From contig JAFGUL010000030.1 in the NCBI GenBank assembly GCA_016938535.1, positions 1-30,760 of the forward strand: a stretch of 30,760 nt of DNA. The letters run 5' to 3'. The translations under genes and the position numbers were made by a program. How positions within the stretch are numbered: the stretch's first letter is position 1; every line of letters starts with the position of its first letter. The notes under the pieces were generated by a model. The model ran no database searches. It saw nothing but the letters and a program-made list of their open reading frames with translations, and was not told the DNA's origin. Of this stretch, positions 15,249-23,646 are shown one piece after another. This DNA is from Candidatus Delongbacteria bacterium. Lineage in GTDB: Bacteria; Delongbacteria; UBA4055.

Positions 15249-17372
15249 CTACCATTCAAATTCAATTTCTTCTTTTTCTTCTTTCTGCTTTTCAAAATAA
15301 TCCAGCATTCTGCGGGCTTTTTTGCTGTTTAATTCGGCAGCAATAGCAAAATAATCTGTTGCAGATTTAATATCGTCTGTCCTGTAATAAATTCTTCCGA
15401 TCTCATAATACGCTTCAGCTGAATACTCCGGGTCATTCGTAAAATCCCTTAAAGTTACAATTGCAAGATCAGGATCGTCTTCATAGGTACAAACGGCGTG
15501 CTTAAAGACGAATTCTTTATTTTCCGGATATTCCTGGAGCAGTTTTGCATAATAAGTTCCGGCACTCTTAAGATCATTCATACCGTAATAAGTACTTCCA
15601 AGCCTTTCATAGATCTCAGAAATATTATTGTTCTTCATAAAAAGACTGTCGGGAAGTTTAAGCTTCACACTATATTCCTGAAGAGATTTAAGAAAATAGT
15701 CTGCAGCCATAGAATCCTGTCTGGTTACGCTGTAAACATGGGCGGTATTAAAGTATTTTTCTGCAAGGAAAAGACTGTCTTTACCCTCTTTCGGGAAATA
15801 GTCGATCCTGCTGATACCCGATCGTGGTGTAAATGCATAGATGTCGGATGCATTGTTCGTTCTTGAATCTTTTAAAACCACCTTGCCGGAAACGGAATTA
15901 TATTCTACCTGACCGCTAAGAATTTTATGGATCGATATTTCCGGGTTTTCCTTTTGAAGGGTCAGGATCATTTCAATAACAGAATATCCCGTAATTTCAA
16001 GCATTTTAGGATTCCTGTTCTTATCCCTGTTGAATTTATAAACGAAATCGGTATATTTATTATTATTAAGGTCGTATCCGCTTTCCTTTATGAATACAAG
16101 GTCTTTAGCGTTTGTAGAAAGTTTATTCAGCATTTTAAGATCATCCCATCCGTAGGTCCCTAATGTTTTTGCACTGAAATTATAGTACGCAACCTGTGAG
16201 AGTACAGATTCTATATCGCTGTTCGGCACGGGAAGAAAGAAAGCTTCAATAACGCCCGCGGGAACTGTTTTAATGGAATCAAGCGACATGTATTCCTCGG
16301 TGTCAAGTGAATCGATCGAAAGAACTCTCTCTCTGGTCCTCTGAAGCTGTCTGTTGAGGTTGAAATGGTCAAAATACCATTCGGTGGAAATAATAGAGCA
16401 TCCCTTTTCGATAACGGTTTCGGTAAATCCTGAAACAGATTCATTTCCGTCATCAGTTAAAGGTGCAAGTATAGCGAAAGTTCTGTATTTTAAAGAATCT
16501 ATAGCGTATTCTGCTATAGTTTTTCCGAGGGTATAAGAACTCGTGTTCATCTGAAAAACATATTCAGAAATGGAGGAGATATCGTTAGCGGCCGCCGTAG
16601 GTGAGAGAAGAGGGATATTCAAAAGGCTTGTTATACCTGCAAGGGCTGCCGTGGGATTTGACCTTAACTCACCGACCACGAGATTGTAATTTGATGAATT
16701 CAGCCTGTCCAGAACTTTTTTTGTCATAGAAGATATTCTGCTCTCTGAATTTACGACATCGAGAATTATGTTCCTGTCCTCTGTTTTAAGAGTGTTTACC
16801 GCAAATTCAAGCCCGGTCAGAAGTTCCTCGCCTGCTTCCTTATCCAGTCCTGAAAGAGGAAGAACGGCAAGTATCTTGAGAGCATTCCTGCTTTGTGAAA
16901 TATAAGAAATAACATCTTTGTCAGTAATTTCTTCTGCGAGATCATTCAATTCATTTTCGTTAAGCTTGTAATGAACGAGAGATCTCAGGATAGTTTTTGA
17001 ATTGGATGAGATTTCCGGCACGGAAGAATTCGTAAGCCTTGAAAGTATCAAAACGGCATTAACAAGATTTTCAAGCTTGATCTCAGACAAAGCAAGAAAA
17101 TAAAGTCCGTAATCTTTTACTTCAGGATCACTGGTAAGAGCCGTGATCTTATTTATCATCTGCCTGCTTTCTCTGAATTTTCCAGTTCTGTAAAAAGACA
17201 CAGCTCTGTACAGAGAAGAAGTGAAATCGGACTGTGGAGATTTGTCGAGTTCATTTGTATATTCGATAAGCTCGGAATAATAACCGGATTCAAAAAGATT
17301 TTTCGCTTTATCGAAATTCACGGGAAATATATCCGCAGTAAAAATGACAAGTATCAGCAAAAATATTTTCAT
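15249..17372 (-). CDS. Exported type 1 periplasmic-binding-protein-like domain flanked by TPR regions
   Basis: Starting at the ATG at 17372 (CAGGAG upstream, followed directly by a signal peptide) the protein has 707 residues; the frame extends left of this ATG but that part would overlap glmS. After the signal (about 1-15) comes a TPR-like helical region to about 160. A type 1 periplasmic binding fold (Peripla_BP_6/LivJ-like) then spans about 167-505, beginning I-L-A-V-L-P-L-S-G and including V-V-G-E-L-R-S-N-P-T-A-A and I-P-L-L-S-P-T-A-A-A-N-D. From about 540 to the end there are further TPRs (N-I-S-E-I-Y-E-R-L-G-S-T-Y-Y-G, A-Y-Y-E-I-G-R-I-Y-Y-R). TPR plus PBP1 resembles LpoA, the outer-membrane activator of peptidoglycan synthase PBP1A. 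There is no lipobox cysteine, so a soluble periplasmic location is more likely. Linkage to glmS fits a cell-wall role, but this is inference. Confidence 0.75.
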   Translation of the reverse strand: MKIFLLILVIFTADIFPVNFDKAKNLFESGYYSELIEYTNELDKSPQSDFTSSLYRAVSFYRTGKFRESRQMINKITALTSDPEVKDYGLYFLALSEIKLENLVNAVLILSRLTNSSVPEISSNSKTILRSLVHYKLNENELNDLAEEITDKDVISYISQSRNALKILAVLPLSGLDKEAGEELLTGLEFAVNTLKTEDRNIILDVVNSESRISSMTKKVLDRLNSSNYNLVVGELRSNPTAALAGITSLLNIPLLSPTAAANDISSISEYVFQMNTSSYTLGKTIAEYAIDSLKYRTFAILAPLTDDGNESVSGFTETVIEKGCSIISTEWYFDHFNLNRQLQRTRERVLSIDSLDTEEYMSLDSIKTVPAGVIEAFFLPVPNSDIESVLSQVAYYNFSAKTLGTYGWDDLKMLNKLSTNAKDLVFIKESGYDLNNNKYTDFVYKFNRDKNRNPKMLEITGYSVIEMILTLQKENPEISIHKILSGQVEYNSVSGKVVLKDSRTNNASDIYAFTPRSGISRIDYFPKEGKDSLFLAEKYFNTAHVYSVTRQDSMAADYFLKSLQEYSVKLKLPDSLFMKNNNISEIYERLGSTYYGMNDLKSAGTYYAKLLQEYPENKEFVFKHAVCTYEDDPDLAIVTLRDFTNDPEYSAEAYYEIGRIYYRTDDIKSATDYFAIAAELNSKKARRMLDYFEKQKEEKEEIEFEW

Positions 17373-17391
17373 TCCGACTCCTGGTTGTTTT

Positions 17392-19230
17392 CTATTCAAC
17401 TGTAACGCTTTTAGCGAGATTTCTGGGCATGTCAACATCAAAACCTTTTTCAGCCGCAATATAATATGCCAGAAGCTGAAGCGGGATCACTGTAAGGATC
17501 GGAGAAAGCAGATTAGTCGTGTCCGGGATTTTTATAACATAATCCGAAATACCGGCTATTTCTTCGTCACCGTGGCTGGCAATTGAAATAACTACGCCGT
17601 TCCTCGCCTTGACCTCTTTTATATTTGTTACGACCTTATCGTAGATAGAATCCTTGATAGCTATAAATATGACAGGCATATTTTCATCAATAAGGGCTAT
17701 CGGTCCGTGCTTCATTTCGGCAGCAGGATACCCTTCAGCATGAATGTAGGATATTTCTTTTAGCTTAAGTGCTCCTTCGAGAGCTACGGGAAAATTATAG
17801 CCTCTTCCCAGGTAAAGAAAATTTTTGGCATTCCTGAATTTTTCAGCTATGTCTTTTATTATTGAAGAATTCTGAAGTATTGATTCCACAAGTGCGGGAA
17901 GTATCTTTAATTCCTCTACGATCTTATATCCCTCTCTGAATGACATGCTCTTATGTCTGGCTATATCGATAGTGATAAGGGCGAGAACGATCACCTGGGA
18001 AGTAAAAGCCTTGGTTGAGGCTACTCCGATCTCCGGACCTGCATGGAGATAAACGCCTGCGTGAGTCTCTTTTGAAATAGTTGAACCCACAACATTGCAG
18101 ATACCGATCACTGTTGCGCCTTTTCTTTTAGCCTCTCTGATGGCTGCTAGCGTGTCGGCGGTTTCACCTGACTGGGAGATCGCGATCACTACGGTTTTGG
18201 GAGTAATTATCGGGTCCCTGTATCTGAATTCCGAAGCATACTCTACCTCAACGGGTATTCTCGCATACTCCTCGATCATGTATTCACCTATAAGCGCGCT
18301 GTGCCAGCTTGTTCCGCAAGCCACTATGAAGATCCTTTCTGCATTTATCAGGGACTTGTATATCTCAGGGTGCTCGCTGAGACCTCCCAGTTTAGTCGTT
18401 CCTTCCTCAAGAAGTATTCTGCCTCGCATTGAGTCCGTGATCGTGTTCGGCTGCTCAAAAATCTCTTTGAGCATAAAATGATCATATCCTCCTTTTTCTA
18501 TTTCAGATATTTCGAAAGATATTTTTTCAATGCTCTTTTTTAGCAGTTCATCACCCAGTGTTTTGTGTACGACCTTATTTCCTGTAATAACCGCGATCTC
18601 TCCATCCTGCATGTAAACGACTTCGTCCGTCTGCTTAACTATTGAAGCCGGGTCAGATGCAAAATAGTTCTCATTTCTGCCTATGCCTATCAAAAGCGGG
18701 GACCCGAGTCTGGCGGCTATGATCTTGTCCGGTTCTTTCGTGCAGAAAACACCGATCCCGTAAGTTCCTTTAACTTCAAGGAGTGCTTTTTTTACCGCTG
18801 TTTCAATACTGTCCGTATAATGAAATTGAATAAGGTTGACCAGTATCTCGGTATCAGTTTCAGAATAGAATTTATAGCCCTCTTTCTCGAGCTTACGCTT
18901 AATTGAAATGTAATTTTCGATTATTCCGTTATGAACAAGATAGATCGTTTTATCATTTGAATAATGGGGATGAGAATTATCGTGGCTCGGTTCTCCGTGC
19001 GTAGCCCACCTTGTGTGGGCAATGCCGATATTTCCTTTCAATTTCTCACTTATACTTTTTTCAAGCTCAATGATCTTTCCGACGGTTTTTGTCAGACCTG
19101 AAGTATTATTCTGCTGATCATAAACATAAATACCGGCGGAGTCATAACCTCTGTATTCGACTCTTTTCAGTCCGTCAACGAGAAGCCTTACGCAGTCATT
19201 TCCTCCTATGTATCCTACTATTCCGCACAT
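17392..19230 (-). CDS. glmS: Glutamine--fructose-6-phosphate aminotransferase GlmS
   Basis: A 612-residue enzyme that makes glucosamine-6-phosphate from fructose-6-phosphate and glutamine, feeding UDP-GlcNAc for peptidoglycan and lipopolysaccharide. It starts M-C-G-I-V-G-Y-I-G, where Cys2 becomes the N-terminal nucleophile after Met removal. The glutaminase domain has H-T-R-W-A-T-H-G and H-N-G-I-I-E-N-Y. Two SIS domains follow: A-C-G-T-S-W-H-S-A and S-Q-S-G-E-T-A-D-T in the first, L-G-R-G-Y-N-F-P-V-A-L-E-G-A-L-K-L-K-E in the second. The C-terminus P-R-N-L-A-K-S-V-T-V-E is diagnostic. AAAGGG precedes the ATG. It has its own predicted promoter after the ferredoxin gene. The 53-base upstream gap is too short for a glmS ribozyme. 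Confidence 0.97.
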   Translation of the reverse strand: MCGIVGYIGGNDCVRLLVDGLKRVEYRGYDSAGIYVYDQQNNTSGLTKTVGKIIELEKSISEKLKGNIGIAHTRWATHGEPSHDNSHPHYSNDKTIYLVHNGIIENYISIKRKLEKEGYKFYSETDTEILVNLIQFHYTDSIETAVKKALLEVKGTYGIGVFCTKEPDKIIAARLGSPLLIGIGRNENYFASDPASIVKQTDEVVYMQDGEIAVITGNKVVHKTLGDELLKKSIEKISFEISEIEKGGYDHFMLKEIFEQPNTITDSMRGRILLEEGTTKLGGLSEHPEIYKSLINAERIFIVACGTSWHSALIGEYMIEEYARIPVEVEYASEFRYRDPIITPKTVVIAISQSGETADTLAAIREAKRKGATVIGICNVVGSTISKETHAGVYLHAGPEIGVASTKAFTSQVIVLALITIDIARHKSMSFREGYKIVEELKILPALVESILQNSSIIKDIAEKFRNAKNFLYLGRGYNFPVALEGALKLKEISYIHAEGYPAAEMKHGPIALIDENMPVIFIAIKDSIYDKVVTNIKEVKARNGVVISIASHGDEEIAGISDYVIKIPDTTNLLSPILTVIPLQLLAYYIAAEKGFDVDMPRNLAKSVTVE

Positions 19231-19258
19231 CTTTTACCCTTTAATTAATTAGCTTTAC

Positions 19259-19287
19259 AATATAGATAATTAACGGTGTTTTTTCAA
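19259..19287 (-). promoter_or_regulatory. Predicted internal promoter for glmS
   Basis: On the minus strand, TTGAAA (19287-19282) and TATATT (19264-19259) are separated by 17 bases, and the -10 continues as TATATTGT. The -35 overlaps the stop codon of the ferredoxin gene. It would give a leader of about 20-25 bases carrying AAAGGG before the glmS ATG. Confidence 0.65.
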
Positions 19288-19472
19288 GTTAAAGTATCTT
19301 CTTCGGATCTTAAAGCATCAACAGGGCAGATCCAGACGCATTTATTGCAGTTGATACACTTCTTGTGATCAATTTCGATGTAAGCTTCATAGACAGTTAT
19401 GCAGTCAGCGGGACATACAGCCACACAGCATCCGCATCTGTCGCAGATTTTCTTATTAATTTCGATCGGCAT
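19284..19472 (-). CDS. Small 2[4Fe-4S] ferredoxin
   Basis: A 62-residue protein that is almost entirely two ferredoxin cluster motifs. The first is C-D-R-C-G-C-C-V-A-V-C-P (Cys10, 13, 16, 20) and the second is C-I-N-C-N-K-C-V-W-I-C-P. Each supplies C-x-x-C-x-x-C-x-x-x-C-P, as in bacterial-type 8Fe ferredoxins that carry electrons in the cytoplasm. The ATG lies inside the end of engB, overlapping it by 17 bases, so translation is probably coupled. The partner oxidoreductase cannot be told from this locus: neighbours are a GTPase and GlmS. A short length is normal for this family. An anaerobic or microaerophilic metabolism would fit but is not proven by this gene. Confidence 0.92.
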   Translation of the reverse strand: MPIEINKKICDRCGCCVAVCPADCITVYEAYIEIDHKKCINCNKCVWICPVDALRSEEDTLT

Positions 19473-20076
19473 CGTTTTCTCCCGAAAAATTTCCTATATG
19501 ATTGAGAACTTTATCTCTGTTGAATCCCGTTACGGCACTGTATGGAATGATCTCTATGACAGTATCAAGGCCTTTGAGAGCTTCTTTGAACATTTTCGAC
19601 TGCACAAAAAGAACATTGTTCGATATTTTATCTTTTTTATTAAGAATTATGATCTGGGGGATATTCATGGAGTTGAACATTTCAATGAGCGTGATGTCAT
19701 TTTGAGTGGGTTTATGCCTGATATCGAGAATGGAAAACGCCAGTTTTATCGAATTCGATGCGTTAAGATATGTTTTTATCATTTTTGACCATTTTTCTCT
19801 TTCAGTCTTAGATACCGCGGCGTATCCGTATCCCGGAAGATCAACGAAATAGAAAGCTGAATTGACCAGGAAAAAATTTATAAGTTTTGTTTTTCCCGGA
19901 GTATTCCCGGTCTTGGCAAGTCTTTTTCTGTTGAGTATAGAATTAATTAGAGATGATTTTCCGACATTGGATTTGCCCGTAAAGATTATCTCGGGAAGCC
20001 TGTCTATCTCAATATTTTTTCCCGAAGCTGAACTGATCACGAATTCGGAAGATTTGATCTTATAGACTTCATCCAT
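19456..20076 (-). CDS. engB: Ribosome biogenesis GTPase EngB (YsxC/YihA)
   Basis: A 206-residue TRAFAC-class GTPase needed for assembly of the large ribosomal subunit. The P-loop G-K-S-N-V-G-K-S-S is at about residues 34-42. Switch I has T-P-G-K-T, G3 is D-L-P-G-Y-G-Y-A, G4 is N-K-K-D-K (many EngB proteins have T-K-x-D-K) and G5 is S-A-V-T-G. R-L-A-K-T-G-N-T-P-G-K-T and the W-S-K-M-I segment are typical of EngB. The ATG overlaps the lon stop codon (TAATG), so it is coupled to lon. lon-engB adjacency is also seen in Firmicutes such as Bacillus subtilis. Confidence 0.95.
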   Translation of the reverse strand: MDEVYKIKSSEFVISSASGKNIEIDRLPEIIFTGKSNVGKSSLINSILNRKRLAKTGNTPGKTKLINFFLVNSAFYFVDLPGYGYAAVSKTEREKWSKMIKTYLNASNSIKLAFSILDIRHKPTQNDITLIEMFNSMNIPQIIILNKKDKISNNVLFVQSKMFKEALKGLDTVIEIIPYSAVTGFNRDKVLNHIGNFSGENDADRN

Positions 20077-22430
20077 TAATTTTTCTCCAGTACAAGTCCG
20101 ATCAATTCTTCAAGTCTCGACACAGGGATTATTTTAAGAGAATCTTTTATATCGGGGTCAATATTATCGAGGTCTTTGATATTCTGAGAAGGAATGAACA
20201 CTGTTTTGATCCTTGCGCGTTTTGCGGCCATGAATTTTGTTTTAAGTCCCCCGACTGCCAGAATATCCCCGTGAATAGTTATTTCTCCCGTCAAAGCTAT
20301 GTTCTGGTCAACAGGAATTTGTCTGATCGCACTGATCACAGAAACAGCTATTGTGACCCCGGCTGAAGGACCGTCTTTCGGCACTGCGGCTTCAGGGAAG
20401 TGGAGATGGATCTCATTTTCCTCAAAGACTTTATGGTCGATCGAGAATCTGTCAGCAAAAGTTCTAATGCAGCTTAGGGCTGCCTGCGCGGATTCTTTCA
20501 TTATATCTCCGAGTTTGCCGGTCAGTCTCAGGTCGCTTTTACCTTTGATGATATTCGCTTCGACCTTCAGAACGGAGCCTCCGGAGACAGTGTATGCGAG
20601 CCCGTTCACTTCGCCTGTTTTTTCGCCTTCAACATTTGAGAAATCTTTATACTCTTCAACACCCAGAAAATCTGTCAGATTCTTGTCTGTAACAATGATT
20701 TCAGCATTATCGTCGTCTATGATGATCTTTGCCGACTTTCTGCATATCTTTGCTATCTTTCGTTCCAGCTCTCTTACGCCTGCTTCCATAGTGAAATCAG
20801 AGATTATTTTATAAACGGCTTCATCGGTTATTCTCAAGGATTCTTCTTTTAATCCGTTGGCCTGTTTCTGATCGGGGATAAGAAAGTTCTTTGCGATCAT
20901 GAGCTTTTCAGTGTCTATGTAGCCGTCAAGTTTTATCAGTTCCATCCTGTCAAGCAGAGGCACCGGGATCCTTGACTGATCGTTGGCGGTTGCGATAAAC
21001 AGCACATTGCTAAGATCGAATTCCACATCCAGATAATTGTCGGTGAAGGTATTGTTCTGCTCAGGATCGAGAACTTCAAGCAGTGCCGAGGCGGGATCAC
21101 CCCTGAAATCAGATGAAAGTTTGTCTATCTCATCAAGAAGTATCAGAGGATTATTGAAGCCGGCTTTCCTGATCGACTGTATTATTCTTCCCGGCATAGC
21201 ACCGATGTATGTTTTTCTGTGGCCTCTGATCTCGGCTTCGTCATGCAGACCTCCGAGAGCTATCCTAATATATTTTCTGCCGAGTGATCTCGAAATGGAT
21301 TTTCCGATCGATGTTTTACCTGTTCCCGGCGGGCCTACAAAGCACAGAATGGGGCTTTTCAGCTTGTCCACAAGTTTAAGCACTGAAAGATACTCAAGTA
21401 TCCTTTCTTTAGGTTTCTTAAGGCCGTAGTGATCTTCATCGAGAATTTTTTCGGCAGTTTTGATGTCGATGTTGATCTCTCCCTGTTTTTTCCACGGTAA
21501 AGATATGATAAGGTCAAGATAATCTCTTATTAAACCATATTCCGGTGACATGGAATGTATCCTGCTCAGTTTTTCGACTTCCATATCAGCTTTAACTGTA
21601 GCCTGTTCAGTCAATTCGCCGTTCTGTTTCATCTTATTGATCTTTTCAACCTCGGGTATCTGAACAGAATCAGCTCCAAGTTCGGAGCTGAGACCTTTGA
21701 GTTTTTCTCTGAGGAAATAGTCCTTCTGTTCCTTGAGTGTTCTCTGAGAAACATCAGCCTCTATCTTCTTTTCAAGTTTAGAGAACTCGATCTCGTTAAG
21801 CAGTACTATGTGAAGTTCCTGTATGAGCGTTTTCAATTCGGTTATCTCGAGCATTTTCTGTTTTCTCCTGTAATTCAGGTTCAGACTGCCCAGAATGATG
21901 TCAATGAAACCGAGAGGATTGATGAACTCATCGTCGTTAAGATAGAAATCAGGCTTTTCAAGCTGAGGATTGATCTCTAGATATTCTTTATAGAGTTTCT
22001 TCAGAAGCCTTAAAGAAGCTTTTGAAATTTCATCAGTTTCCAGATCAAGTTCTACAGGTTCGATCCTGGCGTAAAGAGTTAGATTTCTTTTCTGAAAATC
22101 AGTTATTTTGACCCTTTTAAGACATCTTACCAGAGCTTTGTTGCCGAATGCAGGGAGCTTGATAACCTGAACGACCTTGGCTACACAGCCGTACTGATAA
22201 TATGATTCTGCAGAAAAATCTGAAGAATACTGATTTTTCTTTCCGAGCAGGACTATCATTGTGTCGCTCAGTTCGGCTTCTTCCAGAATCTCGGTAAAAT
22301 GATTTGAATCAATACTAAGTGAAAGAATATTGCCCGGAACAGGTATTTTTTCTTTTGAAGGCATTACTTTCAGAATTATTCCGCCTGATATGGTATTCTT
22401 ATCTTTATTTATGTTAAGGTCACCGTACAT
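20076..22430 (-). CDS. lon: ATP-dependent Lon protease
   Basis: A 784-residue cytoplasmic AAA+ serine protease that degrades misfolded and some regulatory proteins. The N-terminal LON substrate domain covers about 1-200, with a helical linker containing L-K-E-Q-K-D-Y-F-L-R-E-K. Walker A is G-P-P-G-T-G-K-T-S and Walker B is P-L-I-L-L-D-E-I-D-K; the A-L-G-G-L-H-D-E-A-E-I-R-G-H-R-x-T-Y loop is typical. The C-terminal protease domain has P-K-D-G-P-S-A-G-V with catalytic Ser at about 689, and G-G-L-K-T-K with the catalytic Lys about 43 residues later. AGGAG precedes the ATG. The gene is 8 bases after the kinase gene and overlaps engB by one base. Length is standard for LonA. Confidence 0.96.
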   Translation of the reverse strand: MYGDLNINKDKNTISGGIILKVMPSKEKIPVPGNILSLSIDSNHFTEILEEAELSDTMIVLLGKKNQYSSDFSAESYYQYGCVAKVVQVIKLPAFGNKALVRCLKRVKITDFQKRNLTLYARIEPVELDLETDEISKASLRLLKKLYKEYLEINPQLEKPDFYLNDDEFINPLGFIDIILGSLNLNYRRKQKMLEITELKTLIQELHIVLLNEIEFSKLEKKIEADVSQRTLKEQKDYFLREKLKGLSSELGADSVQIPEVEKINKMKQNGELTEQATVKADMEVEKLSRIHSMSPEYGLIRDYLDLIISLPWKKQGEINIDIKTAEKILDEDHYGLKKPKERILEYLSVLKLVDKLKSPILCFVGPPGTGKTSIGKSISRSLGRKYIRIALGGLHDEAEIRGHRKTYIGAMPGRIIQSIRKAGFNNPLILLDEIDKLSSDFRGDPASALLEVLDPEQNNTFTDNYLDVEFDLSNVLFIATANDQSRIPVPLLDRMELIKLDGYIDTEKLMIAKNFLIPDQKQANGLKEESLRITDEAVYKIISDFTMEAGVRELERKIAKICRKSAKIIIDDDNAEIIVTDKNLTDFLGVEEYKDFSNVEGEKTGEVNGLAYTVSGGSVLKVEANIIKGKSDLRLTGKLGDIMKESAQAALSCIRTFADRFSIDHKVFEENEIHLHFPEAAVPKDGPSAGVTIAVSVISAIRQIPVDQNIALTGEITIHGDILAVGGLKTKFMAAKRARIKTVFIPSQNIKDLDNIDPDIKDSLKIIPVSRLEELIGLVLEKN

Positions 22431-22438
22431 TACTTCTC

Positions 22439-23632
22439 CTATATGAACTTGTTCAATTCTATTCTCAGAACAGTTCCTTCACGGTCTGTGTGTTTGATAT
22501 ACAAACTTCCGTTATGATACTGTTCAATTACTTTTTTAGCGAGCGACAATCCGAGTCCCCAGCCTCTTTTCTTTGTTGTGAAACCTGTCTCGAAAATGTT
22601 TTTCCTGATAGAAGGGGAAATACCTGTGCCGTTGTCGGATATTTCGATCACGACCTTATTCTTTTCGGGAAAAAGACGGATATCTACAATTCCGTTCCGA
22701 TCGGGTGCGAGAGCCTCAATTGCATTCTTCAGAATGTTCTCAACTGTCCACTCAAGCAGGACGGCATTTGCATAAATATCGGGAACTTCCTCCAAATGTG
22801 TATCAATTCTGATCTTCTGAGGATCCATCGGAATTCTTTTTGAAATATAATCGGTTGACTTTTCGACTATTTTTCTGAGATCACACATTTTATACTCTTT
22901 GGGCGTGGATATTTTCGAAAATCTCTGAACTACAGTATCTATTTTGTCTATATCGTCTTTAAGACCGTTTTCTACCTGACAGAGATCAGGATCGTTTTTT
23001 GCCAGCTCGGATATGTAGTCTGTCCATCCCTTCAGAGATGTGAGCGGGGTTCCAAGCTGATGTGCGGTTTCTTTTGACATGGCTATCCATAAAGACTGTT
23101 TTTCATTTTTCCTCATGAACATGTAAAGGTATCCTGTCATAAAAACCAGAAGTATTATTGTCATTCCAAGAAATAAAGGGTAAAACCTTACCTTGCTTAT
23201 AAGGTTGTCGGGAATGTAATACAGACTTTTCCGGACCCTGGAATTATTCAGCATAAGAGGTTCATGTTTAGAGTTCCGGTATATCTCCAATGATGCTTCG
23301 GGATCATCCTTTACCGGCAGTAAATTCCACATTACAGGCACTTCTTTGCGGTTGCTTATATTTACGATAAGATACGGTCTTCCGCTTTCTGCAAGCATTT
23401 CAGAAACCGTTCTGAATTTTTCCTCCTGAGACATTCTTATGTCAGTATCTGAACTGCCGTCACCCGAATAGTAAAAGTCTATGGCGCGGGAGATGAGTTC
23501 TGAAGATTTCTCACTGTGACCCTTCAGCATAAGCCAGTAGTAACCGAATGTCATCGACATAACAAGAAAGGATATCGCTACTACAAGAAGTTTCGATATC
23601 GTTTCATATTCTTTTCTTAATTTCTCTATCAT
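22439..23632 (-). CDS. Sensor histidine kinase (orphan)
   Basis: A 397-residue membrane kinase. Two transmembrane helices (about 14-35 and 151-173) enclose a periplasmic sensor region of about 115 residues with no recognised domain. There is no HAMP linker: the second helix leads almost directly to the H-box S-K-E-T-A-H-Q-L-G-T-P-L-T-S-L, with His191 the predicted phosphorylation site. This H-box variant is common in Bacteroidetes and relatives. The ATPase domain has N-I-L-K-N-A-I-E-A (N), D-N-G-T-G-I (G1) and G-W-G-L-G-L-S-L-A-K-K (G2). The ATG is preceded by GAGGTG. No response regulator is present in the window, so the partner is unknown. Its place between waaA and lon suggests envelope or proteotoxic stress sensing, which is inference only. 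Confidence 0.9.
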   Translation of the reverse strand: MIEKLRKEYETISKLLVVAISFLVMSMTFGYYWLMLKGHSEKSSELISRAIDFYYSGDGSSDTDIRMSQEEKFRTVSEMLAESGRPYLIVNISNRKEVPVMWNLLPVKDDPEASLEIYRNSKHEPLMLNNSRVRKSLYYIPDNLISKVRFYPLFLGMTIILLVFMTGYLYMFMRKNEKQSLWIAMSKETAHQLGTPLTSLKGWTDYISELAKNDPDLCQVENGLKDDIDKIDTVVQRFSKISTPKEYKMCDLRKIVEKSTDYISKRIPMDPQKIRIDTHLEEVPDIYANAVLLEWTVENILKNAIEALAPDRNGIVDIRLFPEKNKVVIEISDNGTGISPSIRKNIFETGFTTKKRGWGLGLSLAKKVIEQYHNGSLYIKHTDREGTVLRIELNKFI

Positions 23633-23646
23633 TTTTTCACCTCAGG

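Noticed and set aside
15239..15295. Longer glyS start with a Lys/Asn-rich leader
   Set aside because: The extra residues overlap the preceding gene and are low complexity; the ATG at 15238 has a good ribosome site and matches the family start.
17373..17459. Longer start of the PBP1/TPR gene
   Set aside because: The extension lies inside glmS and would bury the signal peptide; the ATG at 17372 has CAGGAG upstream.
19231..19283. glmS ribozyme or riboswitch upstream of glmS
   Set aside because: The gap is 53 bases and is filled by a promoter and ribosome site; the ribozyme core needs much more sequence.
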